DNA from: Dipylidium caninum
Taxonomy: Eukaryota > Platyhelminthes > Cestoda > Cyclophyllidea > Dipylidiidae
Reading direction: 5' to 3'
Length of the DNA: 64,000 nt
Assembly (NCBI GenBank): GCA_017562135.1
Contig: QEYB01000556.1
Location: 496,001 to 560,000 of the forward strand
In this document: one piece after another, positions 1-12,205 of the stretch
How the letters are laid out: the number at the start of each line of letters is the position of its first letter
Numbering within the stretch: the stretch's first letter is position 1
Translations under genes and position numbers: made by a program
The notes under the pieces: generated by a model
Seen by the model: only the letters and a program-made list of their open reading frames with translations
Database searches by the model: none
What the model was told of the DNA's origin: nothing

Positions 1-1226
1 GAGTATTTGGACGACACATGTGAGTACGATTGAGCGTAGTTAAGGTCTATCCACCAAAGACCGGTCCTCTATTCTCCGCGAGTCATATTTCTGCAGACAT
101 TGCTCAGCATAGACACACTTGTGGCGTCCAGCGTCTTTCACTTAGTCCTAAGAGGTTTGCCGAAGGCGGGAGCTGCGAGATCGTGCGCAATGCTCGCGCT
201 TCGGGCGGACTATGCAAATTAAGCTGTCTTAGGACCTTAGTGGCTCGTGCCGAAAAACCTTCCATGCTCAACGCGCCTCGGTGGTGCCGAAGTGAAATAG
301 CACTGCGACACCCCCCAAGAGAACCGCGGTGAACACTCCTGGTGCACACACAAGGAGGCTTCAGTGAGCTCCAAGGTAAATGTTACGTCCCCCGTCGATT
401 GTTAAGAGACAAGACAGTTACGCTTTACTACGGTTACTTCTGCCGTCATTGTAGTGAAATGAGGATGTTATTCGATTCACCGAAAACCAAATCTGTAGTT
501 TAATGAAGACGTTGAAACTGTATGAGGTTGCCTTGAGGTGGCAAGATTCACTTCGGGCTACGAAGGATTTGGTCAGAATGGGCAACACTGAGGAGCGCGT
601 ATACCAGTCGGTTTTGATTTACTTGACATACTCGAGTTGCGATGTAAACATATGTGAGGTGCACAAGGTAAAGGTAGATCTGTTGTTTTCGGCATGTCCT
701 ACTGATGCGCAAAATACACACGCTTTGTATAGTTTTATAGAACACAACAAGCAGAAACCAGTTGAACGATTACACGGCAACCAGGCCTCCGCGATACTGT
801 TTGACAGGAAACCAGCGTTTGGATAGGGTGGATGCTCCGAGAAGGGGTCGGGCTGTCCTCCTCTTCCAGCATGTAAAACAGGTCTCTGCAAAAGGCAACA
901 AGTAGGGTCACATTCGTCGGGCTTTAACTTGCTCAAGTGGGCAAATCCAGGTGCAGTGTCCCCTCATACCTCATCTTGTCCATTTTTGAAAGCCTCGGCT
1001 CAGTCGGCACAGGCTTTGGGCTGGCTGAGGTAAAGCACACAAGAAATATGGCAACGAAGACAACGCCTGAAATGGAAAAGGTGTCAGCGTATGGGGTGAG
1101 AAGTTGACTAACAGGCTTTCTATAAAGCTACCACTGAGTCGCCTGAGAACGAGAATGCTCATCGTGACTTGGAGAAAGTGCTTTTGAGAGTAATTCCCCT
1201 GATCAGAAATATATATTTCATGTGGG

Positions 1227-1243
1227 CGTGTGTGTGTGTGTGC
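1227..1243. repeat. (GT)n microsatellite
   Basis: A short run of alternating G and T, followed by CATATG. It is a simple dinucleotide repeat with no sign of function. Confidence 0.8.
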
Positions 1244-4200
1244 ATATGCTAGATTCCCAGCCAATCGCCTTTTCCGAGCACCCCGCTCGGCTTCCTGTCC
1301 ATTGGTTGGTGGGGTAGGGGCGAATGCTGAGAAAGTAAATAGGTCGGAGGAGGCAATATAACTGCCGATTGCTGTGAAAGCAATTGGCGGTTGGGTATTT
1401 TGGGTGAAGCTAGCGAAAAGGGAGTCAGGAAACAAACGCTAATTCAACTTGACGCAAAGGCGAAATCCAAAAATTAAGGGGATGCAGCAACAGCGGTTCC
1501 TCGTGTGGGACAGAAGGGGGGGGGGATGCGGAGCGCCTCTCTACTCAGTCGTTGCGGTTGTGCACAGTCTTATTGCACAAGTTGCACCTCTTAGCTACGG
1601 CGCTGCGCACTGCGATTCCTTTTCTGCAGTGGTATAATCTTCAGGGCCGAAGGACGGTAGCACCTTGCCCGAGACCGGTTATTCGGCGCGAAGAATTGAG
1701 CATCTAGCAATTTCAGTTATTCCAATTAAACACTAATTATTTTGTCTTTTAATAGAGTAGATTGAGGTGTGTGAGTGACGACACAGTGTGTCCACTCTTC
1801 TCCACAGCGGTGCGATTCCACGCGGTGGCGGGGGCTCCCTCGACTGCGCCCTGCCGGTTGCAGCGGGCAGCGCGTGCGTGTGCTTGGCGGTGAAATCGGC
1901 TCTCCGTCCCTCCGCACCCTCCCCCCCCCTGTTGGACCGCCGGTGCGGTTGCCACCGTCTCCGACGCTTAAGCCACAGGGGAAATGGAACAGAGCTTTCG
2001 GAATAGTAAAGTGGTTGACGCTCCTCGAGCAGCCACGTAGGACCACTAGCTTCTCATTCCTTCCTGACTCATAAGTGAATGTTGCTTGCGCGCGCACAAC
2101 GCCACTGACGCGCCCGAATGCTAGTGGCGATGGGAACGCGCCGTTTCATGCTCCCATTCCGCCGACCTGCCAACCAGAGTTCGACTCCCATATCAAATTC
2201 CCCTTATCACAGGTGTTCACGACCCTGTCTCGTGATTTCTGAACCATCGTGACCAAGACGTAATAGCAGAGACAGACGCTTCCAAAGAGCATTGTTACCG
2301 CAGAATTTCTGCCAATCGACATCTCGGGCGATGGGGACGGAATCCCTCCTTCTTAGCAGCTCGCCATTTGGAACAAGCCGCACCGTCCTAATTGCCCCGA
2401 GGCGGAGGTCCCTGACGTCCGAGACCAATTCCAGCCCCCAACCAAATTCCACTAAAAATTCCTTAATTTCGGGGGCAAATTGCCCAGACGATCACGGGAC
2501 GCGATCCCAATTAACGTCGACCTCCGAAAGTGCGCAGTTTTACGCGTTGAGATAAGCTATTTCGTTGACCTGAGGGAAAAGGATTTAATTTGGACGGGGA
2601 GGTGTAAAAAGTTAATCTGCAAAAATATATGTGAAAAAGTAATATTTCCCGAAAGCCGATTGCAGTGGCTGGCGACACTCGCTCGGGGGCGGAGGGGGGA
2701 GTGGGAGGCGGCGCACTTTTGCCCTCCCCCCCCCTGACGAGAAGACTCCCCGTCGCATGGCGGCGGGGGCGGAGCGGCGTAGGGGGAGGCAGAGGGGGAG
2801 GTTATGAAGTCTGAACTGTCAGTAGCGTCTTCATCCTCCTTTCCAGCCTTACAATGCGCGTTGCGACTTGTTTCATACCAATTATTATATTATTTAAACA
2901 GAATTTCTCAGGCCTCTTTCAGACAACGTCCTGTTGCCGACTACGCCACAAAGAGGCAGCTGAGGGTGTGTATTCACCGCGTTCAGATCGCTTGATAACT
3001 TGCAGAAATGTGAAATTCTCATTTCCCTTGAGCTGTGCGCCCCACCACCTGCGCCGCAGTCAGTGGAGTGGTTGTACACGAAAACTATTATTTAAAATTC
3101 ACGGCCGCCCTGCATGCGGAGATGATTATCCAATTAACCTTACCAGCACCGGTTCCACGCGGCAGACTCGGCGGTGCGGGATGTAATTTAAGCGGCGGTT
3201 GCAGCCGCGCCCTCGCGTCGCTTTGGCCGGCAAAATTGGCGACTGACAAGCTTCACTCGCACACTCCCCCCCTCTGGGACGCCCTGTTGTTGCGCGTTGT
3301 AGTGTCAACTGCAACAGCAAGGGACGAAATGCTTCCGCGAATGGCAGTGGAGGATGCACCGACTTGCGACTCAGCGGACCGCTGCCGCGTGGGTCTCATT
3401 GCACCAGGAAGGGCCCAGCAGACCAGTTGCCCAAGGACGACTTCGGTGGGTTGCACTGCGTGGGTCTCGTACCACCGAGGTTCCAGCGCGTCGGAGACAT
3501 TGAGGAAGGAAAGATCCGCACTAATTAAAAGAGATAGAGCGTCAGGAGGTGGCCTCGGTAGTCCACGTGTCTCAATTGTTAATGACAGTTCTTGGCAAAA
3601 GCAGTCCTGGCTGCGGGAAATGAGGCAATGAAGATCTTCGACGACGGTCTCTGCGACATGTGGAGGTCGTCCAAACGCTGAAGCGCGCGAGCTGCCTCGA
3701 AAGGCTGGCGGGAATTAATGCAATTTGTACGGGCCTCGAATGTCAATTCGGAGACACCCGGCGACCCAGAGAGTCATGTAGGCAAGTTAAGTGGCCTCTG
3801 TGCCGAAAGGTTGGGTTTGCCTCCTGAGAAGCCAAACAGCGAGGGTGGTTTTCTCCACAAGTCTCAGCCCTCGCAGTCACAGGGCGTTACGGGACGGCGG
3901 GTCGCCTCGACTCCGGCGCCGCCGCGATCGGCCCCATCACCGAGGCGAGCGCAGGAGCGTGAAGTGGCAGAAAATTCCTCCCACCGCTGATGGGTGTTGC
4001 TCCTTTCATCACTGATGGCAAATGGTAAATGGCTCGTAATGCATCTAAATTCATCTGCGCTTAGGGCTTCTGCAGGAAGCGTCCAGATGAAAATGACAAA
4101 TGATTTATTCACCTTTTCCTTGGTGGTCGTTAGTGTGTTCCACCATCTGCCCCAAATTCTAACATCTAAACTCATTTCCACATTCCATATTATGGCGTCT

Positions 4201-7200
4201 GTGTGCGGTAGAATTAAAATGTTAGTATATCCTGATGGGCAGGAAATACGCATGAAATAAGACATACTTTTTAAAACGGATTTAAACGCAGTTTTAAAGT
4301 TCTAAGGCCGCACATCCACGCACCTACCTGCCCCACCTTGAGTGCGGCTGCCAAAGCGTCCGCCGCTCACCTCTCATTTTGAGTCGGAATGAAAGGCCGC
4401 GTTGCATCACGTCTTGGGGCGAAAGACATTGATGAGAGACCGCCGCGCTCCCGCTCCGTCCGCTATGACCAACACCCCATGGGAAGCGACACCACGCCGG
4501 CCTGCGTGGGGGTCGTCCTCGCGCGCGCCGGTCCCCCCGTGGTGTGTTAGGAGACCAGTGGACTGGAAGTAAGTTCGACGAGGAGTTGTCCGAGGCGAAA
4601 ACACAGACACGGCAATAATTCAGCTGTCTGTGTAGTTAAATGTTTAGTTAAAGTGCCATTCGAGTACTTCAGAAATTGCATGTGTTCTTCTCAAAAGCTG
4701 TAACTTTTAATTCTCTACAAGTCCTCCCTCGACTACTTCGTTTGCAGTCAGCCAGTTGGCACTTGAACAAATTTTCATGCGGAAGACTCAACCGATGGAA
4801 AATGTCCCGCAGTCTTGATGTTTCGTGGGTGAGACTGTGACAGCTCAAGTAAAAGCCGGTGAAAACTCGATGATTTTTAAGTGATAGGTGTCTCTGGGCC
4901 GCTCCCACCCTCGCCCCCGCCTCCACTCCCCCCAGTGGTCTAATAATAAACCCGCAGAAAAATTCCCATTAGCTAAAGGCCTAACTGCCCATGGAAACTA
5001 GCCAAGGCGCGGGACGCGCCCCTTTCGCCACTGGCTGGTGCCCCTCCCAGCAGAATTCTTGCCGATCTTCCCAATTGCGAAGTGTGCATCTACACTTTGT
5101 AAGTGCAGACGGCAGACATTTTGAATTGAGGAGGCGTAATCCAGGGGCTAAGAGCGTTGAAAACGGTGACAAGTAGCCTCTCGAGGGAGCGTCACCCACG
5201 ACACACTGCTGTCTGGAAGGCAATGCCAATCTTTCCTGCTGTCTGTGACTGAAGCCAAGGCTACCGTCGTCGATCCGTTATCGGACAAACACTGCATCGC
5301 ATGTTAAATATCATTGGATTCACAGGAGAGGCGACAGTCAGGCAGAGAGACGAGGGAGGCTTCCATCCAAGGACGTGGAGGAGCCCCGGCGTGTCCGCAG
5401 TGGCACCACGTGCAGAGAAACGAGGGGGACGAGGCGACCGGAGCCGCCCCAACAGGCGTGTGTGCATGCGGGTAACGTGCGTCTCGGCGATACGAGAGGT
5501 CACTCTTCCAAACGGCAACATGAACTTCTTTGTTAGCGTAATAAATACTTATCCAGAGGTATTTTTAGCTAATCTTCGATTTCGCGACAGTTAGTTGGTG
5601 GGACAAGGTGTAGCAAACAGCCTTTTTTTAATAAATAGTTCAGCACTCGCGGAAATAACTCCTAATAAAAGAATATGCATAGGGTTATAACCGGCATTAG
5701 TGCCATTTGTGCAGCAATAGTGTTTACCCCAAATGAAAAGAGGTTTTATTTTAGCCATTGGCAGCAATAAACCCGCTTTCATTCACTCCTTTCACACGAA
5801 AAAAATTGGCGCCCACCGCAAATTCCTCAAACAGTAAATCATCCTTGCATACCCAGTTTGACCGACGCCACAATAGTACGGGTAAATGGAGTAGAATCGA
5901 GTCGTGGTGGGTGACTCCACCCCCGGGGTGGATGAGAGAAGGAGCCCCGACTCACGGGGCAGGAGGAGGGGGAGGGGATCTACTATTAAGGTTTCACGTT
6001 AGTGCAACATCTCTATAGGCGCCGCTTTTAGATCGCTTGGCCGAGTCCCACATGGGACTCTGTGATGTCATCTTCGAGTCGTTTAAAAGCTGCACTTCGA
6101 AAGAATGCAGAAGGCTCATTGTTAATGAGATGGTGACTGCGTGGACGTAGACCCGCCTAGCGCATCGCGAAGCTGAGTGTAGGGATTAGACTGCTGGAGT
6201 CCTCATACACTGCTATCTCACGCTTTTACACTATGCTTCTGAGGGCCAAGGTACGCCACGTTGTTAGGAACGTCCCGATAAGGAAACCGACTCGTTCAGC
6301 GATTCATGTGATGAGACCATAGACCAAAAACCTCACATTTTCATTCAACTGCCAGGTCAACTAGACTTTTTGGCTACATTGGCTGAGGAAAACAAAACCA
6401 TTTGAGCTGGCAGTACTGTGAACAGTTGAAACGAGAAGCGCGCGCACTAACGCCTCTCAGAAGTCTAAGATCTCCGTTTCATTGGATAAGAAAAGTTAAT
6501 CTACCCATATTTAATTAGTAGATTATTACATTGTTTTGAGTTTAAGCGGACACCGCGGGGGAAACCGTTAGTCGTCGAACTCTCCTTCAATGCAAAATAC
6601 CACATGGGATAGAAGTATTATGCAGTGGTCCTGGACTTAAGGTAACCCTGTTGACAATGACAGCTCGTGGCGGAGAGTAAGAAACTGCGTCTAATGAAAT
6701 GGACAATTTTGAAAACCCTTGAATCGGCTGCAACAGAAGGACGGTAATCGCATATTTTCACACTTTTGTGTTACTTACTGGGACTGGGAAACCATTATTT
6801 CTTAGAGTTATTTTGATGTTAGACGATAGACGAGGGGAATGGGAACCCTAACGGAAGTCGGTCCGCTGCGTGCCACGGGAAAATACACGACCATGGAGTT
6901 GCTGAATCGTAAACCTTTGTCTCTCAAGGCCAGCGCAACAATCCGTATTTACTTATGTTGATTCACTTCCCTAAATGGCAGCTAATCTGCTTTGTGTTTT
7001 GTACAAGCTATACATCTAACTCCACCCCAGATGCAGTTCTTTTGAGTTTGCTGTAAGTTAAAGATTAGAGACGCTATAAGTTGCTCATCGGACGGATGGA
7101 TTTGGGTAAATAGTTGCGCCAAACAAAGTAACGGCAGTGTGCAGCTTCGTCCTCCTCACCAAGCATTTCGAACTATCAAATTGTCGGGTATTTATGACTC

Positions 7201-7828
7201 GTCGTTCCAAAAAGATCGCATAATTGGAGAAGAATTCAGCCCTGTGGTGAAGGAATAAGCAAATGAATGACGAAAAAGAAGATTGTACAGGGTCGTATGC
7301 TTAAAGTAGCCCTTTCCTTAATCACATTACTTTTGAGGGTTAGTCTTTCGTACTCACTTAGTGGGAATAGGAAGCCTTCCTTGGCCACAACGTTTGCACA
7401 ACATTTGTTATGAACAAAAAATTCCTAATGAAGGCTGAGAAATCGGATGCTCTGTTCTCGACTGCTAGTTATTTGTTAGCATAAAAGAGAATTATTTATT
7501 AGCTATAATTCTTGAGATCACGTTTTTTTCCTTCGACGGATCCTGTTGTGCTTTACGATTCTCGGGGCGATAAATGGACTCGGTCGCGGGTGTGGACTTC
7601 AAAACGGTGTTTTACCCATTTGCAGCAAACATTTTTGTTTCAATGCAATCATCTTTATGCTGAGCTCCCTCCAAACGGTTTCACTTTTGCTGGCGTTTGT
7701 AACGCGGGCGGGGGCTACAGAAAGCCCCGTCCTAGCCTCGCCCCCTTCAATTATTTCTTATTTATTGCGCGGTAGTGACGACTGCCTGGCTTGGAATGCG
7801 GCGACGTCGTGCACCCAAGGGCCCGTGG

Positions 7829-7852
7829 CACGCACGCACGCACGCGCGCGCA
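7829..7852. repeat. CACG/CG simple repeat in a CpG-rich block
   Basis: A CACG tetranucleotide run passes into CGCGCG. It sits in a CpG-rich stretch (about 7,690-8,000) that stands out from the AT-richer surroundings. The alternating purine-pyrimidine sequence could adopt Z-DNA, but that is inference. The block explains the overlapping open frames on both strands here. Confidence 0.75.
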
Positions 7853-8025
7853 GCAGGCGCCCATCGACCCGCGTGCGCACGTGCGTGTGCGTCCGCGCAT
7901 GTCCGCAGCGCGGTCAGCGACGAGCGCCCCGAAGGCGATCGATGCTCGTCCGCGCGCGGACGTGGTGACGACCCTGTCACGTGCGCTGTTGGCACCGAAT
8001 GCAGCCCGACCTCCCCAAGCCCTCT

Positions 8026-8090
8026 TCGCCTCCTTCTCCTTCGTCTCCTTCTTCTCCTTCTCCTCCTCCTTCCTCCCCGCTCCGATTTCG
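8026..8090. repeat. Polypyrimidine (CTT/CTC)n tract
   Basis: About 65 bases composed almost only of C and T on the plus strand (purines on the minus strand). On the minus strand the tract reads as poly-Arg, which creates a false open frame rich in arginine. I see no gene using it. Confidence 0.8.
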
Positions 8091-10561
8091 CTCCGTCAGC
8101 CGACCATCTCGGGGCTCCTCGCATCCTCCCCCGCTTCCCTACTGATTAAGGCAATAAAAAGACACACGTTGTTTGACACAAATAATCAAATTTATGCGTA
8201 TTACTTCTCAAAGTCGTCTTTGTATAGATTTTCCCATTGATTCTGGAAATCGACATCTCCCTCTCGTAGGGCAATAAAATACGAAGACAGACGGCGTAGA
8301 ACGCCCTCCGTGATGTCGCCCCAGAGGCTCCGTAAGGATCATGGAGGGTCCAAATGCCGGGTACCATTCATATTCTGTCTATTTCTGAACCTTCATACTT
8401 AAAGTTGGATTTAAATCTATCTACAATCGAATGCTGCGTTACCCAGCTCTACGTTAGACTCGCCATGGACAGAAAAAATTTTAGAGTGAGCAACTATTTG
8501 CGTGGATTCATTTACCTGCTCTCCACGTCAGGCAAGTGGGGCGAGACAGCTTGTTCGGACCTTCGAACAGTCATTAGAAGGTGATATGCGGAAAGTTCAC
8601 AACTTCGGCATGATAGTAACGTCGAACTGCTCCTTCTACTACCTCTAGAGAAGTCTTTCTATTTAAACATAAACGCAACATACTTGGAAACCATAGCACT
8701 CTTTTGTGAAGCTAATGAAGGCGCTTCCAGTAAGACGGGAAAATGTACAATTACAGTTTTCCTATGGCTCCCAACACCTCTAGACGACCCTAGGCGACCC
8801 GACAGATCCTGCGCGATCAGTAACAGAGACCGGTTAACTGAGGCCGCCGGGCAATTTTTCCTGGCATCGCGAAATGACTCCGTAATTTTAGGAGCATTGC
8901 CAGGAAATTTTCCCCCACGGCTCATTCAGGGGAACATGCAGCTGGTCGTTCGGCTTCGAAAACGCTCGTCCCTTTTTCCTATCGGCGATGGTGGCCACGC
9001 ATGTGTGAATGGCTGCGAACAGTTTCAAATCCCATGATTGTGAAACCGTCAGAACGCGTTGTTACAAGCACACTTGGCAGGAAAGAATGGTTTTTAAGGC
9101 TCTTCTTTCACTTACAGACAGACAAGGGAGTCATGCTGCGGGGCATACCGACGAGACGGTCAGTTCAGGTTGACGGTGTTTGTGTGCGTCCTTCCATCTA
9201 CATAAAGGAGGGTCATAAAATGTGTTGATCCACGGGACGGGAGAGGCTGAGTCCCTCCAGGCCCCCTGAGTCAACAGGCGGCACTGTTCGGCCGGCTGAT
9301 GCATCCCAAGTTACTAACCGGGTGCCAACACTCGGTTTTGCATCTCAACGAGTTGAAGAGGGTAAAAACAACCCCATGTACTCGTCACCGCGGCGAGAGC
9401 TGCCACTGTCACCGCGTCCCATTAAGTGGAGGGCTTAATACGGCGGAAAAATGCCCTGACGGGTACTTGCGTGGAATTTGGTTGTACGTCGAGAAGCGAC
9501 CACCTCCAGAACCGGAATGTACTCTGGTTTGATGTGACAGGCAATTAGAAAACGAACCCAAAAGCCCACGAGTGCGTGCATTCCCCGGGGGTCGCACTGT
9601 CCCTCATGGCGCCTGCTTCCGAGGCTCTGGTGACACGTCAGACCTTCACTCCTCCAATTCCTCATGTCAAGTGAGGCTACTTTCCATAATTTAATCGCTG
9701 ATGGAAGGCGAACACAAAGGAAAGAAATAAGGCTACTGCCTACTGCAAGCATCGCCGCATATAATTAAGACGGGAGCCATTTAGGCGCCCTCTACTCCTT
9801 CGGTGAATTGACCGCTTTAATTATTTTAACCTCTACTGCGGACGCCGCAAATTACTCCCCTTTCAAGGAAATAAGACCGAAGGCATGCGGCGGGACACCC
9901 GCCTCCTCAAGTCCGCCAGGGGCTGCACTGACAAGCGCCGAAGGAGGGCGAATGTCCGCAGCCCGTCTGTCATGCCGTCAGAGACACGCCCACGAGGAGC
10001 AGCAATTGGGACCCACGGGCCATAATAGACAAGTGCAAAATTTTTTCCACATTTTTATATGAATATGCAAAATCCTCGATAGCAGAGTCCCTCAACGACA
10101 CGTGGTGCTCGAAGTGCCTGTCGAAACCACTGAGGAGGGCAGGTCGGGGGCTCCTACCAGGACGCATAAGCAAGCGGTGGATGAGATGCGAAGGGGCTGT
10201 GGGTGCGACTGAAGCGGTTCCATGAGAGAAGACGAAGGGTAAATGAACGCCTTTGGGGCGTACACTTTGAGTTATAAATTATACATTTATGGATATGGTG
10301 GACAGAGGCTGAGTCTTCAGAGGGGGTTTCCTCTCGCCTCTACTTCGGCTGACCCTCGAGAACTCCCTTGATGAATTCTGAAACCAAATAAGCAGATTTT
10401 TAGCATACGTTAGATGCACACTTCGGCGGGTACGGGGAAAAGGGGATGAGGGCACAACCACCGCTTCGCAGGGGGCGCGACGCCTCCGGCCCGATTTCAG
10501 GCTCACTTTGTGCTGACGAGGTAGTAAGTTAAATGGCTATTAGGGATTTCAAGGCGAAGCC

Positions 10562-11335
10562 CTACGAGGCTCTGTCTCGTCCAATGAAATTTATTACGTC
10601 TGAAACCATCTCTAAATGCGTAACAAGGCTGCCTCACCTTCGTATTTGACATTGCCGTCCAGGTCGACGTGGAGCTTTGTCAGTTTAATAATATCGTCGA
10701 CCTCTTCATCTGAAAGTCGTTCGCCTAAAATGCCGTCGTAAAGGTGAATGGATATGCTTTATACCTCTTATCAAAAGGGGGCAGGAGCCATAACTTACCG
10801 TAGCTCGACAGAACGTGACGCAGTTCAGCAGCACTCACGACCCCTTGACCCTCACGGTCAAAAGTCTTGAAGGCTTCCATATAATCCGCGAAAGTGCCGC
10901 CTTCCTTCTCCTTTATAATAGCCTGGTACACTGGCAGGAACTCGTCGAATTTGTACTGCTTCTCACCTAGAAGACCAGAAAGAAAAGTCAATAAGGCTAC
11001 TTTCATTGAAGTCCCTTAAATTTCACTACGATCCAAGAAGTGTCGCACCAGCTTTCTTGGTTGCGCCGTGCTTGAGTGCAACCTTGATGGTGGGGTTCAT
11101 GCCGGCACAACGAAGCAGATCGGGCACCTTGACGGCATCGATCATTCCATCGCGGCCATCCCAGAAGTCAAAGAGGTCGAAGACTTCCTTGATATCTGCG
11201 TGCGGTCATGAAATGAGACAATCAGGGGTTGAACACTTCCAGCTGTCGAGCCATACGTGAGAACTTACCCTCAATCTCGGCCTTCGAGAGTTCAACCTAA
11301 AGCAATCGTAACTTTATCAAATCTTTGCAGACCAT
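10562..11335 (-). CDS. Myosin essential (alkali) light chain, copy A
   Basis: Regulatory/structural light chain that wraps the IQ motif of a myosin heavy chain lever arm; family known as Mlc1/MYL1-type. Six coding segments in reading order: 11,333-11,335 (ATG alone), 11,269-11,296, 11,049-11,195, 10,799-10,966, 10,638-10,724, 10,562-10,599; 156 residues, the usual length. The first EF-hand (FDFWDGRDGMID) lacks several calcium ligands, as expected for this family; the third (DREGQGVVSAAE) is close to canonical; the last is degenerate. Start chosen because ATG is followed at once by a 36-nt intron, exactly as in copy B; read unspliced, the frame hits a stop. The ATG donor (GTCTGC) is weak. The last exon follows a 38-nt intron and encodes DVINFIGRDRAS; an acceptor slightly upstream is possible. 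One intron (10,725-10,798) is absent from copy B. Confidence 0.9.
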
Positions 11336-12205
11336 CTTATCTTCTAGTGGGGTACTGATTCAAGCGACAAACGCCCTTGGAGTTAGCCTAAAAAGTGGTG
11401 GGCAAGACTCGTGTAAATTCTCTATGTACTACATTGTGCGGTTGTTAGAAGGCCAATCAGAGCGTGGGACGAGTTGCCCGAAATCGCAGCGGCCAATAGC
11501 CGTGGCGATGTGCAGTCTGGTCGATGAGGCCGCTATGTGCGTGAACACCTACGCCGAGGGACGCTGGGTCCAATCGCCCTTCTGAACGCTTAATTGGTCG
11601 GGGGAGAACACAACTCCCCCAACTCCAAGGCCACCCCGCACCCCCGCAACCCCGCACCAGAACCCGCGGGGCCCGCGCCTCCCCGCACCCCCTTCTCCCC
11701 AATAATCCGTGCTCAGTCAGTGGGACACGAGAGCGGCAGTTTATTTCAGAGGTCGCCTGTTACATCGAGGTCGCAGACGAGGCAGGAGTGAAGGTGGGCC
11801 TGGCGGACAGCGGTCCCTCCAGGAAGAGGTTGCTGAAGACCTAAAATGAAAAGGGAAACTAACAGCCTAAACTATGCTATCCAGTAGGAGCACCTGGTCC
11901 CCTCAACTTAGGCTGAATGGTATTTGAACAAGCCAAAGTGCTTTCACAAAAAAACTTTGTAATTAATGGTATTGCTAACGCTAATAAAAGGAAAGACCAG
12001 AGTATTTGCTTTTGTGGTCAACTTGGACAAATTCCCTTCGACACAGCCAGGAAGATAAAGTTCTGCATTTGGGTCATACCCTCGGAGGTTACGTAGCGAT
12101 TGTCCTAAGTTGTGATAACTAGAAGACTACGTCAGAGGATTCAACATTTGGCGTGATACTTACAGACGAAGAAGAGTGGCTGCGAAGAGACCTCATCAGA
12201 CGAGG
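11336..12205. other. Spacer between the two light chain genes
   Basis: About 870 bases between the stop of copy B and the start of copy A, presumably holding the 3' end of B and the promoter of A. A C-rich stretch lies at about 11,620-11,700. On the minus strand a good acceptor near 11,846 opens a short frame (VFSNLFLEGP onwards, 26 codons and a stop), but it is in the wrong phase to join the last donor of copy B, so I do not call it an exon. Confidence 0.5.

Larger units (their letters stand above)
1..10561. other. Gene-poor left flank
   Basis: No protein family, RNA gene or coherent exon chain was recognised in this 10.5 kb on either strand. Short open frames occur (for example 107 codons at 503-826 on + and about 120-150 codons on both strands around 7,760-8,240), but none carries a motif I can name, and the longest fall in GC-rich or pyrimidine-biased sequence that favours chance open frames. 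The part from 6,020 to 7,510 is almost free of open frames. Simple repeats are listed separately. It may hold regulatory sequence or the 3' untranslated part of the light chain gene ending at 10,562, but nothing in the sequence proves this. Confidence 0.6.

Noticed and set aside
503..826. 107-codon open frame on + in the left flank
   Set aside because: No family motif, overlapped by open frames on the other strand, and no exon signals that would link it to other pieces.
2170..2195. Possible tRNA B box (AGTTCGACTCC)
   Set aside because: The bases on either side cannot form the T-arm stem, and no acceptor stem or A box was found at the right distance.
7762..8240. Overlapping 120-150 codon frames on both strands
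   Set aside because: They are created by CACG repeats, CpG-rich sequence and a polypyrimidine tract, which read as poly-Arg or Leu/Ser runs.
11760..11846. Minus-strand 26-codon frame after a good acceptor between the two light chain genes
   Set aside because: Wrong phase to join the last donor of copy B; the DFIKAVLRSK exon at 12,206-12,237 fits in phase and by family.
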